A stretch of DNA of 64,000 nucleotides from Panorpa germanica (GCA_963678705.1 OY783223.1:9642721-9706720), one strand, 5' to 3'; numbered from the stretch's first letter, positions 11,992 through 25,296 are shown. The notes: a model not told the origin generated them from the sequence alone. Made by a program: numbers and translations.

Positions 11992-12007
11992 TGGTGTCAG
12001 ATGTGGT
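11992..12007 (+). other. Primer-binding-site-like remnant (tRNA-Leu type)
   Basis: TTTTGGTGTCAG followed by ATGTGG closely resembles the site just inside the 5' LTR of the Gypsy element at 28262-28280, where the word is TGGTGTCAGGTGTGG. It suggests the junction between an old LTR and its leader. No LTR partner or coding remnant was found nearby, so it may be a decayed fragment or a coincidence. Confidence 0.3.
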
Positions 12008-12189
12008 GAACAACAGGAAGCGGAAATGTGCTGAGAAGGGTGTCAGCTTCAGGATAGATAATCATTTTGATTTTGTTAGTAATTGGTAAAAATTGATAAT
12101 CATTTTTCAAGATGGAAATATGAAAGCTAGAATGCTGCACTTCTGGCTACATACATGGCTTATTACTATGTCTACAATCCATGCCTTAA

Positions 12190-12876
12190 GGGGGGAGTAA
12201 GGTCAAAACGATAAAAAAAATGCATATTTTCGATAATGTTTTTTGACGACACAGTTAATATATAATTATTTCTATAATTACTACATGAGAAAATGACATT
12301 TGAAGAATAATTTGTGAAATTTTCATAAATAAATATCAAGAAATGAGGCATTGACAGCGAATCTCCGCAGACGTCACAAAAAAAAAAAGTAACATTGCGG
12401 TGCCACTCATAACTCATCACTGGATTTTCTAAAATCGAAAAATCAACATGATTTCATTAGTTGATAAGTTTCTGCAGGTAACGCTGTCGAGTTTTTCTTT
12501 TTTTATAGATTTCATTCAATTTTTTACAGCACTTTTACACAAATAATCAGAAACTTTGTTATTTTAAAATACGTTAAAATTAAAAAATAAAAAAAAAACT
12601 CGACAGCGTTCCTTCGGCATTTATGTAAAGAAAGAGTGTGTAAATTTTCAAAAGAATTGGTCCAGTAGATTTTGAGCTAGAGAGGGCACCGACTCTGAAA
12701 AGCGACTCAAAGTACCACGAAAGCAGACCAGAGAGAAGAACACTTAAAACTCTATATCTCCGACAGTTTTACTCCAATCGACTTCAAATTTTTACACAAT
12801 AAACTTAGTATATTGTACAATAATATAAATAAATAAAAAAAATGAATAGAAAGAAAGTTGAAACCTTACTCCCCCC
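12190..12876. mobile_element. TIR element (MITE-like), family A copy 1
   Basis: Perfect 14-bp terminal inverted repeats, GGGGGGAGTAAGGT at 12190-12203 and its complement at 12863-12876, enclose 687 bp without coding capacity. The flanks read TTAA on the left and TAAA on the right, so the target duplication is TAA (PIF/Harbinger-like) or a mutated TTAA (piggyBac-like). Inside, 17-bp perfect inverted arms (12480-12496 and 12594-12610) hold a 97-base loop. A second copy lies at 38957-39552. Confidence 0.75.
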
Positions 12877-15371
12877 TAAAACGAAACAAAACACTGCAGT
12901 CTGCCTTGTTACGACATCTGCACTTTTACAATACATACTCGTACATTTACAATATCGCCACTGGCATAAAGATTTGTTATTTAAACAGCTTCATCCAAAC
13001 TGCTTCTTAGAGCGTAGACACATTTCTACTTTTAAACCGGTCTTTACCATTTTGGGAAATACTTGCCAGGCTAAATATGGTATTAGATTGTAAATATCTT
13101 CGGCTGGTGGCCTACTTATTCGAGTTCATTGCTTCCATACTACATATAATACGAGTATTTATTCGATTTCAAAATACACAACACAGCGCTATGCTGTGCG
13201 CAGCGATGCTTTAACGAACACAATTGTTTACTAACAGTAACTGTAGTAATCAAACGCTATGTTTCAGAGATGCTGTATATCTAAAAGAATAACTTACAAC
13301 TTCAATGCCTCCGTAAAGAACCTTAATTACGAGCGTCTTTTAACAAAAAAATTTTTGTTTTAAAATTATAAAAGAAAAAATACTAAAACGCTGTTTACAT
13401 AACCTTAAAAACCACTTGAATTTTAAAAAACAAGCACTTCACAAATGTTATCTCGGACTCTCCTTACCCCTGTGACTTCCTTCTCTATCCCACACCTCTA
13501 TTCTCTTCCTACCACCCCATGCTTGGATGGAGAGCAGCTTAAAGGAAAATGACAAACCTCAAAGAGCTTTATATGCACATTACACTACACCCTGGTGGTG
13601 GTCGCACGAACTGTGTTATCACCATGCTCATATCCACTACAAGAGGCAAACCGAGTCAACCAAGGGATATAAGTAACCCTTATGGCCTTATACTAGGAGT
13701 AACTTAAGGGCCCATTCTCATTAGTCAAGTCACTTGAAAGATTTCTGATAATTTCTACGTGTTATTTACTTCACTTTAAAATGGTTTTATAATTTTGAAA
13801 TGGTTTTTATTTATTTTTTCTTAAATGTCAATTTACTGCGGACGGCCTTACTCTACAGTTTTATTGCGTAGATAGAGTAAAAGGACTTATAGTAAAGTAA
13901 GCAAGAACTTTAGGTCAAGAATTTACCACCAGAATTGTTACGTATGTACGTATATATAAATTGAATGTGTAGGCATATTTAATTTGCATACAAAATGTTC
14001 AACTTTACGTTGCTTCATTTAAATAACGATCGTCCAATAATTTTCGTGTTAATCTTATTAGAAAATACACCGATATGTTTTTTATTGGAAATAAACAACT
14101 GGTGTAATCACAAAGGTATACTCTCTATAATTTCTCGTGCAAATGATTCAATTTTATTTTGAATCCGAAACGGTCAATCGGCTCCAAATTTTCAGTAAAG
14201 TTGGATAAAGTTATTCTTTATAATTAAACAAAAAAATGTATGACATTCTACACGACATCAATTTAAGTTTAAAGTGTAATACAACCCTTACCGAATTCTA
14301 TGGTTAGCTTATGCATTAAATAACTACGTGGCAAAGGGTTGAAAATTCCACCCCGTATACCTCATAGAACGAGTCGTATGACTTTGTCGAAAATTTCACC
14401 ACCTTCGCGCCGCAGTAAAACTGTATCCATCTATAAAAGCTTTTGTATGTATGTGTGTGTGTATGTACAACAAAATATCTAAATTTATAATACTGGACCA
14501 AAGGTTATTATAAAGCGGAGAATAATCTTGTTTGGGTCGTACAGGTAGTATCATGTTTCGTCGTAGTATGGCGCTCTCTTCAAAAAGGTTTTCATGCACT
14601 AGGGAGAATAGCGATTCATGTGGTTTGATGGGACGTAGTGACGTCACAGTACTCCTCACTGGCACCGCCACTTAATTACGTTACTAGTGAAGTAAATAAT
14701 TTCTATTAATTAATAATTTAATGGAGACGTAGGTTTAAATGTAAGTGTAAAGTTCGCTAAATGCATTTACGAAGTACATTACTACACTTTAACAGAGAGA
14801 AATTGCTTCACATTTTCTAATTGTGAGATATTACGTTATATAATTTACCTTCTTTTGTAATTATTATTAATTTGATGACATATATAGATTGTGTTCTGGA
14901 AGGTATATTCTAATGATTCGAGTTAACATTAAATGTTGTTTATAGGTAAATCAGAGGCAGCCTTGCTCTTGTATGAGGCTCGCATTCTCGCGCAACAACC
15001 CAAGTACAAAAATTCAATACTATATATGTATTTGATCCTATAGAAATCCCACTAGAATCACTGGGTGTATCTTTTAAGGCACCTTAGTTTATCATCAGTA
15101 ATATTTGTCGTCTTTGTGCTTGTTAAGTTTAATAAAACTTCCAATATAAAGTTGTATTTCTCGTCAATTATCATCAAAAATACTTACTTACAATTTACAT
15201 AAATTATATAAAGAACAAATGCCTCGCAAAGATCTGCCGCGCAATGGCAAAGGCCGCACTGTCCCAAATAATCGTATTTTGGTAAAAATAAAATGGACAT
15301 AGTGTCAGGAATAATTAGGATTTACTAATTACAAATCATAAGAACTGTATATAATGCTGAATGAATTGTTT
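12877..15371. other. Non-coding stretch, nothing recognised
   Basis: AT-rich with a few C-rich tracts (13450-13530). A TG/TA simple-repeat run lies at about 14443-14466. A ~70-bp segment ending near 14195 resembles 41535-41600, with the shared core AAACGGTCAATC and then CAAATTTTCAG. No gene-like frame. Confidence 0.4.
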
Positions 15372-15588
15372 TATAGTCCAAATCACGATAATTCGGCGGC
15401 GACTCATACTTAAAAGAGGTTATAAGAGTGGTATAAATCTATAATACGATAATGAATTTTATCTTATTAATTCTATACACATTATAGAAAAATAAGTGAG
15501 TCAGTGCTTTTTAGTTATATCGGCAGTTTATACCCCACAACTTGTTTTAAGTATGAGTCGCCGCCGAACTCTCTTAATTTGAACTATA
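15372..15588. mobile_element. TIR MITE, family B copy 1
   Basis: A perfect 24-bp inverted repeat at 15392-15415 and 15545-15568 (core TTCGGCGGCGACTCATAC) is extended outwards by an imperfect arm beginning TATAGT. The whole is about 217 bp with no coding capacity. The TA-starting ends suggest a TA target duplication of Tc1/mariner type. Copy 2 is at 19838-20057. Confidence 0.75.
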
Positions 15589-18500
15589 TTATGAATGTCG
15601 TCTCGCAGTGCCTTAGACCGATGCAAAAAGGCCATGTCAAAGGTTGCGTCACTGTCAAAGTGGGCTACATCAGGCAGAGCAGACTAATGTACATTCCAGA
15701 GTTGTTTATGTTAAGATAAGACTGTACTAGGAGCATTATAGCGCTATATCACTAACAATAGTGGCTGTTATACAGACATATAAACCACTATTCGATTTTT
15801 ATTCGTTTCTGGACCTCCTCTTGGCAACCACTGCTACTTTCAATATACTACACCATATGTATATCTGAAATAAGTTAATTACTCAGATCCCCAATTAATA
15901 TTTTTTTAATGACACCTCAGTAAACTGTTTGATGTCATTTGCACATTGACTATCCAACGACTAAATTCAAATCCATTTTCTTTTTTATTTCCGTATCAAA
16001 ATATTTAATTGCTTTACGTAATTCTCAGTAAAATCAGCCCCTGTTTATACAGTTATTTGCGTATATCCTTTAGTTCCGTTTCTACTCGATGTGAGTGGCA
16101 AGAGCGCTGCTACCCCTAGCATTTGTTTTCCAGCAATGTTCTTTGACGGTACTTTGGTATCCAACATTTTTCCAGTACTCGTCATTACATATCTATGAAT
16201 ATTTACATTTAGTAGAGTGAAATGGGAAATTTGAAAAACATGTAGCTTCACGTCCGATATAAAATGTTAAAGAATCATATACAGAAGAGTTTTGTATGTT
16301 GTAGATAAAAGTGTTTTGGGAAAATGACGATAGGGGGTTTTCTGTACTCTATACTCTGCCTCTTATTGCTAAAACCACTACTGAATATGTAAACAAGACA
16401 AAAATTGTTCTGGAAGAATAGGAATTGCATATGAAAGGATACAGGATAAAGGATTAAGGATAAATGTGTTTTACAATGCTGAACATACCAAAAAAATCGA
16501 GAATTATTCACTGATTTTGTAAGGTATTTACTTTTTTATGTCAGTTACTTTTACTATAAAAATTACTCCCATAATAATTTTTAAAAAATATTAAGAAGAA
16601 CTACGATGATATAGCTACACGATTGTTTACCTCCTTGTAGGTAAATTCGACCCTAAATAAGGCATAATTCATCAAATACCATTTGCGGAATGCTTTTGGA
16701 ATCTCCTTGTATATAACACAATAAAAAAGTTTTAGGTTAACTTTTAACAATTTATTTGAAAAACAAAGTTTCTCAATATTCCACAGTTTGTACATTTCAA
16801 AAACTATCTTCAGATTTAATTACAATATATTTTCTGTAGCACAGAAAAGTTCTCCATTTCACCCCATCCATATATATCCAGTTACGGATGCAGTTTAAAA
16901 CTTATACCGCACAAAAACTCATCAACAAATGAATGCCTAGTACATAATGTGTTTCACAGATGTCGCCTGGAGTACTAGACACAACTCTTTATTATATGAA
17001 AAAAGTTTCCTCCATTACACACGGCATTCTGTACAGTATGCGGGTTATGGCACAGATTTTTATTGACGTGAAAATGTTGCTATCACATTGTCATTTATTT
17101 TAGGGGTTAGGAAGAGGTGGTGGGGTCATCCGAGGTCGGGTGGAGACCTCACACGTACCTACAAATGACGGCACTATCGTATTCTAGTTCAATCACTGTC
17201 GGTATGTTCTTTTTTCTTATCAGTTTTGATAGAAATGTGTTTCCCTTGATTTTGGTAACTCTTAAATTAATAACAGGGTGTCTCTTTGAATGTATGCATC
17301 CATTTTCTGTTCAGGGAAACACTTTTATGTTAGGAAAGTCATGATCACGCCTATCATAATTATTTCCCAGAGAAAATCTGTGCCTTTTCCACTAAAATTT
17401 CTTATTAAAAAGATTTAATACTTTATAAATAATTTAATGTCCAAACAACCCTCTATTCAGCATGAAAAGTATCCGCTAATTTTAAATATACCCTTAAACC
17501 AAGGGCGCATTAACTTGTTCTTAAGTTTTGAGATTACCGCCCTCTGGCGTTAAACCGTTATATCAGAAATACACGTTTCACGCACATGGCACTTTGAGCA
17601 CGTATTTAGGGGAGCAAATATAGAAATGTTGAATAAGATTGGTTGAGATGGGGAAGTTATTTGATGTAGGGAGTTGGGGGGATGGGGGGGTAAGTACCAA
17701 AACGTTAAACTGGACAGGAATTTCATCTGTTGTGTAAATGACATGCCCGGATAGATACCAATGGCGTAATATTGGGGAAGAAAAGGACGTCGACATTTTA
17801 GAAGCAGAGGTTAGCTTATAATTTAATAAAGTTGTGCCCAAAGTTGCGTCTATTTTTTTCATCAAATTCTGTATCACCCTGTAATCACAGGCAAGTCTAA
17901 CTAGGAGAAACAGAGCGCAGTGCATCCTCATGCTCATGTTATGCATTGCGCTGCATATACAATATAAACTTGAACCGCTTGTTGTGCAGTTGTGTGGTTT
18001 ATAGCAAACTGCATACTCCACCAAGTTTTCTCCGAGCTACCCCTAGCAGCACCCCATCCCCTGTCATCCCATCTCATGTCCCACCCTGTCATAACTCTCA
18101 TCTAGAACACAACAGTCATAAATTTCTTAAGTTTCTTTATCGTTGCATAATTAACATCAAAATTATAGTTTAATTTGGTAGATAAATTTAATTTGTCGTT
18201 ATTGTTTATTACCCCATACTTTTAATGGTAATTTCCACTACATATATTTTTTAAAGTTGTTTTCCGATAATTTGAACAAGCGAGCCTAACATGCTAGTTC
18301 AAATGATTTTTAAATAGAAATTTTAAAACTTATGTTAAAAATAATATTTTGTTTGTAACTAATAATTTATTTAAGTTTTCCTCTAGAACATCGTTATTTT
18401 CTTTATTTTTATGTGCTTTTTACGTCCCAAAGTAGCTTTTCTTCCCTGTACAGGCGTATTAATTCGCTCCAAACTTTTTATTATTACCAAATGATATTAT

Positions 18501-19837
18501 TAACAGTAATTGTCAAGCCGGACTTCGATTCGAGCATGTTTGCCGAGCCAGTTACCAACCAATGGTTCCTTTCTCTCTCCCATACGCAGCTTGATGATCC
18601 CACAATATTTCGAGCTTTCTATAATTGCATCTACTGATAATTAGATGGCGCTGGTTTGATATTCACGTTCTACAACAAATAATTAACATATTTTACAAAT
18701 TTAATGCGGTACACATTGCTTAATCAAACGCGGTATTTATTTTCGTAATTATTTATTCAGTAATAATTGCCATTTTAATATAATAAATTAGAATTTAAAT
18801 TAGTAATTATAAACAAATGCATTTCAATACTTCGCGTATTTTAACAAAATAATAAATAATTACGAAATTATTTATTAATGCAATTATGGTATGTCTATTT
18901 ATTTAATAGAACCAATTAGATTAATTTATAATTAATTGGTTTTTAATTAATACACGTATAATGTATTCATAATTGATTGATTTTGCATAAAATAGTTTAA
19001 AACAAATTATTTTTCAGTGGTCTATTTGATAAATTATTTACATCGTATAATTATGTTACATGACCGAAAATATCTTGTGAGACTAAAACGGTATGATATA
19101 TTAAAACTATCACAAAGTTTTAATATTTAATGAGTGAATGAATTTAATTTCTGCGTGATTTTCGGTAAATAATAAAACGTCTTCCATCGTCTTCCGACTT
19201 GTAAAAGTTTTATTTATAACACTCGTAACTTAAGAAGAAGATTCACAAAAATACACAGAAGATACACAGTTGGTTGTTAAAAAAAAGAGCTCGTTTTTTA
19301 GTTCTCATAATAATAATAAAATTAATTACTCTTAAATGCATAAAACATCTTCAAGTAATATTAAACATTAATTAAAGCCGGCTATAAACATAAATAATAA
19401 ATTATATTTATGTTTTTTATGTTGTTACACTTTATTGTGTGAATCATATTTCCGTTATAACAGTTCTGTATTTCGAGTGTTGGTAGTCTGGTAACATTGC
19501 TAATATTCCCTTGCCAGATGGCGCTACTGCCATGAAGCAACTTCAGAGATAATATAACTATCATTATTTTACGGCGAGGGGTCGCTACTAATTTATGCAG
19601 AATAATTAAATTCGTACTGTTCTTTAAAAGTAATCGTTACAAACATAAAAATATTTATAAATTAAATTTTAACCTTAAAATCTCTTAACGCTTCCAATCG
19701 ATAAAATGATCAATTTCTTACAGCACACTTCACATTTATTCTCAAATAAACTTTAAGAATAAGAAGAGTAACTATCAAAATTAATTTTAAAACTATATAG
19801 GTACACAAAAATATAAACTTTATATAGATAATTCAAG
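15589..19837. other. Non-coding stretch, nothing recognised
   Basis: No protein family was recognised. Several short frames (for example 17578-18024 on the minus strand) lack motifs. A 17-bp perfect inverted repeat is listed separately at 18741-18867. CTCF-like words lie at 17537-17545, 18643-18651 and 19516-19524. Confidence 0.4.
18741..18867. repeat. 17-bp inverted repeat in AT-rich DNA
   Basis: TTTCGTAATTATTTATT at 18741-18757 pairs perfectly with 18851-18867 across a 93-base spacer. It may be a decayed MITE core or an AT-rich cruciform. No further arm pairing was established. Confidence 0.5.
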
Positions 19838-20057
19838 TATAGTCAAAATCACGATAGATCGGCGGTGACTTATACTTAAAAGAGGTTATAAGAGCGGTAT
19901 AAATTTATAATACGATAATGAATTTTGTCTTATTTGTTTCTATATACATTATAGAAAAATAAATGAGTCAGTGCTTTTCAGTTATATGAGCAGTTTATAC
20001 CCCACAACTTGTTTTAAATATGAGTCACCGCCGAACTCTCGTAACTTCAACCATAGT
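19838..20057. mobile_element. TIR MITE, family B copy 2
   Basis: Nearly co-linear with 15372-15588 in the same orientation, with scattered substitutions. It shares the TATAGT start, the GGCGG-GACT-ATACTTAAAA arm, the interior GAGTCAGTGCTTTT word and the inverted right arm. The arms have diverged more than in copy 1, so this insertion looks older. Confidence 0.72.
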
Positions 20058-21336
20058 TAGTTCTTCTTTAGGTTAGGTTTTTGTTTCCATGATTCGCCAC
20101 TAGATGGATAATATATATGGTTTAACAAAAGTTTTAATTGGATACAACAAGTTTAAATATCGTATTGATGTTTCAAATAAACTTTTTATATAAAATGAAT
20201 TTAATTTAACGGGCCTTTGGTTTTTATAATCTAATTAAACACACTCTAATGCGGCTCTGTATCTGTTTATTTGTGTGCCGCGCAACAAACACTTGATGTT
20301 GTAATGCTGTAACAATATTTATTTGTAAACAACGCTTATTACTATATTACGTATTTGTGTGATCGGCGCTGTAACGGATTAACTACCTCGTTAAGTCAAG
20401 AGTCAACATCGACTTGGCCCCAATATCAAGAAACGTTCAAAAGAGCCGCCTTCTGTATTGGTATTGGTTTATAATCTTCAGTAATTTCATCGATAAGATA
20501 ATCTGGAAGTGTCTTAAACTTGTTATTAATTTGTGGATGGGTATCTGTAAGTGAAAAATGCCCTAATTAATATTAGGAAATTACCTTAAATTAAGCTAAG
20601 TAAATGTAGGAGCGCATTAGGAGTGATGGGGGTCTACAACAATTATCTTGTATCTAGGTATACTTAATATATAATGTTCACATCTTCAGTTGGCTCACAC
20701 TATAGTTAAACATGTGTTAAGACATTTACTTCATCGGTATTTGTCAATGAGTAAGCGAGAATTAGTATAAGAGCAATTAGTATAAGAGCAAAAGATATAG
20801 ATATATGAGCGCTTAACTGAGATAGAAAAACATAGGTTGTGTCCAGAAATGTGCACAAATGCTTTTCAAAAGCGTTTAAATACAAAATGCAAATACCTCG
20901 TTATTTTCCTATTTCAAATACAAAATACGTATTTTAAAAATACTTTTGAGAATAGATAAATGTTATTTTTTTTAATAATTATGAAAATTCTCCTTGATCA
21001 AGACCGACTTCGTTTTGAAACATTTTTGTTTCATAAAAATACTACCTAGAATTTTTAAAAATAACAAAAGTAAGGGTTTTGTTAGTGTCGCATGTTTATG
21101 TCGCACTAGTCTGTACGTTAAAAGTACAACACATTTAGTACACTCATGTCTAAATAATGTCAACTTATGAATGAAAATATATAAATGTTGGATGTCGCAT
21201 GTGGGGGTAGTATTTACAAATTTCTACAGAGGGTGAACCGAAAATGTATTTGAGCGCCGCTAAAGTCATTCGCAAAGCTTATACACCGTGATGCATTCCA
21301 GCGATTGCGAATGACGTCACAAGCATAAGCGAACGT
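20058..21336. other. Non-coding stretch upstream of P-like transposon
   Basis: No gene-like frame. A CTCF-like word CCACTAGATGG lies at 20097-20107. Just before the transposon end repeats, CATTCGCAA and TTGCGAATG form a short inverted pair (about 21269-21314), followed by TGACGTCAC. The true transposon end may lie within this last 100 bp. Confidence 0.4.
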
Positions 21337-21470
21337 CCAACACCTCCTAAATATACAAGGCCTAACTGCGATTTTGTGACGTCATCACTTGTAGTCATCT
21401 GAACCAACACCTCCTAAATATACAAGGCCTAACTGCGATTTTGTGACGTCATCACTTGTAGTCATCTGAA
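21337..21470 (+). repeat. Tandemly duplicated left end repeat of P-like transposon
   Basis: Two adjacent 67-bp copies (21337-21403 and 21404-21470) appear identical. The same unit occurs inverted at 25297-25376 with substitutions and a small insertion. The duplication is therefore specific to the left end and recent. Confidence 0.88.
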
Positions 21471-21907
21471 CACCAGATGTTTTACACAATTCTACCTAAA
21501 TATACTTGAAATGTACTTTAAGGGTATTGATTTAGTACAATTTAGAATCTCTCTGTGCATTACGTATTGTATTTACTTCCATGTTATTTCGGTTAAAAAA
21601 ATCGTATAAAATATATAATTAATTAAAAATATAAATAATCAGTCTTAAGAGGGTGTATTTATAGTAACTGTGTTTGTGTTTTTTTTTTGTTTATATTTGG
21701 TTTAAACATTAAACTGTTTTAATCTAAAAATTAGTGTTGTGTATGAAAACCTTGTATGGTGTATGTGCTGTAAATGTTTTACTGATCATTACGTGTGTAG
21801 AATTTTAGCTAACTGTGTAATATATAAAACTAATTATAATATTCCACAATTAATAACCAGTTTGTCGAGTGAGTGACTTCTTAAAGTGTAAATTATTAGA
21901 CAACAAA

Positions 21908-24842
21908 ATGCCAAGTAGATGCTGCGTTCCACTTTGTAAGGGCAACTATCCTACGGGTCCAAAAGTATCTGTATTTGGCTTCCCTAAAGACGAATGCTTA
22001 AAAAAGAAATGGTGTTCTGCTATTCAGCGAAAGGCGTTTGTTCCGTCGAATAAATCCAAAGTAAGTAGATAATGAGAACGTATGCGTGAAAGATTAATTA
22101 GACAAACATACCGACCATCACAAGACTATTATATTAAACTATTTACAGGTCTGCGAACTCCATTTCAAAAGTGACGATATTGAAACAGAATCGAAAGCGT
22201 ATGACAACAAAACTGGTGTTCTAGTTTCAGCAACTCTTAAAGTCAAAAGACTAAAGAAAGGAACTATTCCTTCTGTATTTTCAAATTACCCCAAAAGTGT
22301 TGCATATTGCTCCTCAAGCAACACCTCGCCGGGCCCTTCAACAAATAGAGTATCTCCCGATTCAAAAGCCGAAGAAAGAGAAAATAGATTATTGAATTCA
22401 GCGATCATAAACAGTATAAATTCAGCAAATGCCTATAATACCGATCGTAGAATTAATAATATAAACAACCTTCTGGATTGTATTAGAAAATACGGTGTTT
22501 CTGAGAGATGGTCACATCAGTATTTGCCAGATAAAGAGCTTATTTGCATTTTTTATTTAACTGTTGAACCTGAACCCTTAATTCAATATTCTATTACAAT
22601 AGATAAACATTTGGCATTATCGGTCTTTATAAAGAGTACATTAATTAAGAAAATAGGCCCAAAATTATTACCACAGAAAATAACTAGCTACAATGAGATT
22701 ACTGATATTTTAGAAACCATTGTTTTAATCAAGGCAGACAGTAAGACATGCAAAAGAAGTGCTACATTTCATTTAATCGATGAATTGTTAAAGGACGTTG
22801 TAACCAACAAGAATGAAAATATTTTACATTTCTTAAGGGGGCAAATAGAATTGTGCATATGTCCTACAAATAATTTTAGATATTCCCCTGAGTTATTAGT
22901 ATTTGCTTCTTTATTAAATACAATTTCACCACATGCCTACAAGTTCTTAAGACAAAGTGGATATTTTATATTTCCGCATCCTAACACATTGAAGAAAGTA
23001 TGCAATGATTTACATGTAAATCCGCAGTTAGAAACTAATGATAAAAATTTTTTGATGTACGCTAGTAATAGAGTAAGCTATCTTCAAGATTTTGAAAAAA
23101 CAGTTATACTAATGATTGATGAGATACACATTAAACCATTTTTTGACTATAAGGGTGGATCTATTGTTGGTGCATCGTTTGATTCAAATACTGCGGCTAC
23201 AAGTGCCTTTGTTTTTATGGTTTCCAGTTTATTATCACAATTTAAAGATGTTGTTCATATTGTACCAATTAAAACAATAAATTATGTAACTTTATACAAT
23301 TTGATAAAAAAGCTTATATTAGGGTTAGAAAAGGCGGGATTCAAAGTCATTTGTGTTGTTACAGATAACAATGCAATAAATAGAAAAGCTATGAGTTGTT
23401 TCGCTGTTCCTAATAAAACATCTTTTCTTTATCAGCATCCCCAGGATGCTAATAGGCCACTCTTCTATTTAATTGATTCGGTTCATCTTCTTAAAAACAT
23501 TAGAAATAACTGGTTAAATCAAAAAAATATTGGACAGTGTATGTTTTTTCCAGATTTTGAAAAAGGTGATAATTGTAGAACTGCATCATTTTCTGCTCTT
23601 AAAAAGTTATATGAAATAGAAAATACTGCAATCATTTCTTATGCACACGGGTTAACATTTAAGAGCATTGCACCTTCAAATCTTGAGCGCCAAAATGTGA
23701 AATTAGTGTTGAAAATTTTCAACCAATTTGTAGTTCAAGGTTTGAATGAAAAAGGACGTCTGCATAATATTGAGTATTATAATGATACGTCAATTTTTAT
23801 TTCAATCATTTGCAAATGGTGGGATGTTATGAACGTTAAAACTGTATACAAAGGTTTACACAAAAGTAACATTTACATGACACCTTTAACAAAGGACAAA
23901 TCAGATCAGAAATTTATATTTTTAAACAAATTTATTGACTGGCTCGACGCGTGGCAACAAATGAATTTTTCCAGTGGTTGCTTTACTAATCAAACGCACG
24001 ATGCGTTAAGACAAACTACATACGGAATGTTAGAATTGTGTCGTTATTGCATAGACGAACTAAAATTTACTTATATATTACCAGGTAAAATTCAAACAGA
24101 TTTACTTGAAGATAGATTTGGCAAATATAGGCAATTAGCTGGGTCTCAATATCACATCTCCATGAGACAAGTTCTAGAGTGTGAAAAAAAATTACGTCTT
24201 CAATCAAATTTAAAACTAGAACTAATAATTAAAGATAGAGCAATGACAGTGCAAACATTACAATGTCCAGAAAATATTCTAGATAATATTGAAGATACTA
24301 ATGAAGCAATGACACCATTGCAATCGGTAGTAATTAGCGAAATGGATATAGCCAATGTAGAAGAATTATTACCTGTAATTACATATTTAGCGGGGTATTG
24401 TTGTCATGCTGTTTTAAAAAAAATTAAGTGTAGCAAGTGTAAAGAAATCTTAACAATTGATAAGACAATTTCTTTACACCAGTCATACAATTTAATAAAA
24501 AATCTTGATCGTGGAGGCCTGATTTGTCCGACACCTTCTGTAGTCAATTTAGTTATGTACAATTATTTAATAGTTGAAAAGTTGTCTCGTGATATAGATT
24601 TTTTCTCTCTCCAAAATCAGAGAAAATATATAATAGATGTTACATGCAAAACTTTAGAAGTTAAAGAAATGCTGTTAGAAGACCTTCTTGATCTCGAGTG
24701 TCATAACAACTATTATATATGCAAGTTATTAATTCATGTTTCAACTAATATTATGGTAAATAATTTATCATCTCGTAAAAATGACGACTTGCAACATAAT
24801 AAACAGTATAAGAAAAGAAAATTGCAAACTCTAACTACATAA
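21908..24842 (+). CDS. P-element-like THAP transposase (two exons)
   Basis: Exon 1 is 21908-22060 and exon 2 is 22149-24842. The 88-base intron has GTAAGT and TTTACAG boundaries and phase 0, giving a 948-aa product. The start is the ATG in ACAAAATG that yields MPSRCC, the usual THAP beginning. The THAP zinc ligands C5, C10, C53 and H56 are present, the last two (VCELHF) only after splicing. An RNase-H-like catalytic core follows, with MIDEIHIK (D375), VVTDNN (D457) and TDLLEDRFG (D702/E705), matching the D, D and D-x2-E pattern of P transposase. HLLKNIRNNW lies in the region that holds the GTP-binding insertion. The C-terminal LAGYCCHAVLKK-CSKC cluster (about 798-815) is also typical. The enzyme cuts and pastes the element after THAP-mediated end binding. 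No disabling lesion was seen. A domesticated THAP9-like gene is the alternative, but the flanking inverted repeats favour a live transposon. Confidence 0.92.
22061..22148 (+). other. Transposase intron
   Basis: The donor is AAA|GTAAGT at 22061 and the acceptor TTTACAG ends at 22148. Removing it joins the two halves of the THAP zinc-binding domain in frame, and the intron contains in-frame stops. Confidence 0.85.
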
Positions 24843-24908
24843 ATATGGTTCTAAATATAAGTATTGTTATTGTATACACTCGTATATTGTTAAAAGAAAT
24901 ATATGAAA

Positions 24909-24914
24909 AATAAA
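24909..24914 (+). terminator. Poly(A) signal of the transposase gene
   Basis: AATAAA lies about 67 bases after the TAA stop of the transposase. Downstream is T-rich, then a TA-repeat run (about 24958-24977). Confidence 0.55.
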
Positions 24915-25296
24915 GTTAATATTTTTATATAATACATTTTTATTATTATTATTTTTATAAATATATATATATATATTATGGAAGGTATACCATTTTCCTT
25001 TTTTGCATATGTGTGTTACTAGTCTATTTATTTTAATTTTTGTAGAAATGTTACGATTTAGAAATGTTACTTAGTTTAAAATTAAATTTTCGATGTATTT
25101 TACTTCTTTAATTACTCATTATAAAACCCTTACAAAAACCAATTCATAAACAAACAATTCATTAATTGCAAACTAATTAATAATTTAAAAATGATAGTCC
25201 TTAATAATTTGTAACCAGAAACTTTGTTCAATACCCTATATGATACTAACATTTTCAAACAAACTGTCTTATACCGATAGCAGAACTCAGCAGCAT

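Noticed and set aside
18413..18637. Plus-strand frame containing MFAEPVTNQWFLSL, with a TTCGATTC word like a tRNA or SINE B box
   Set aside because: No A box, no tRNA fold and no second copy in the window; the frame has no recognised family.
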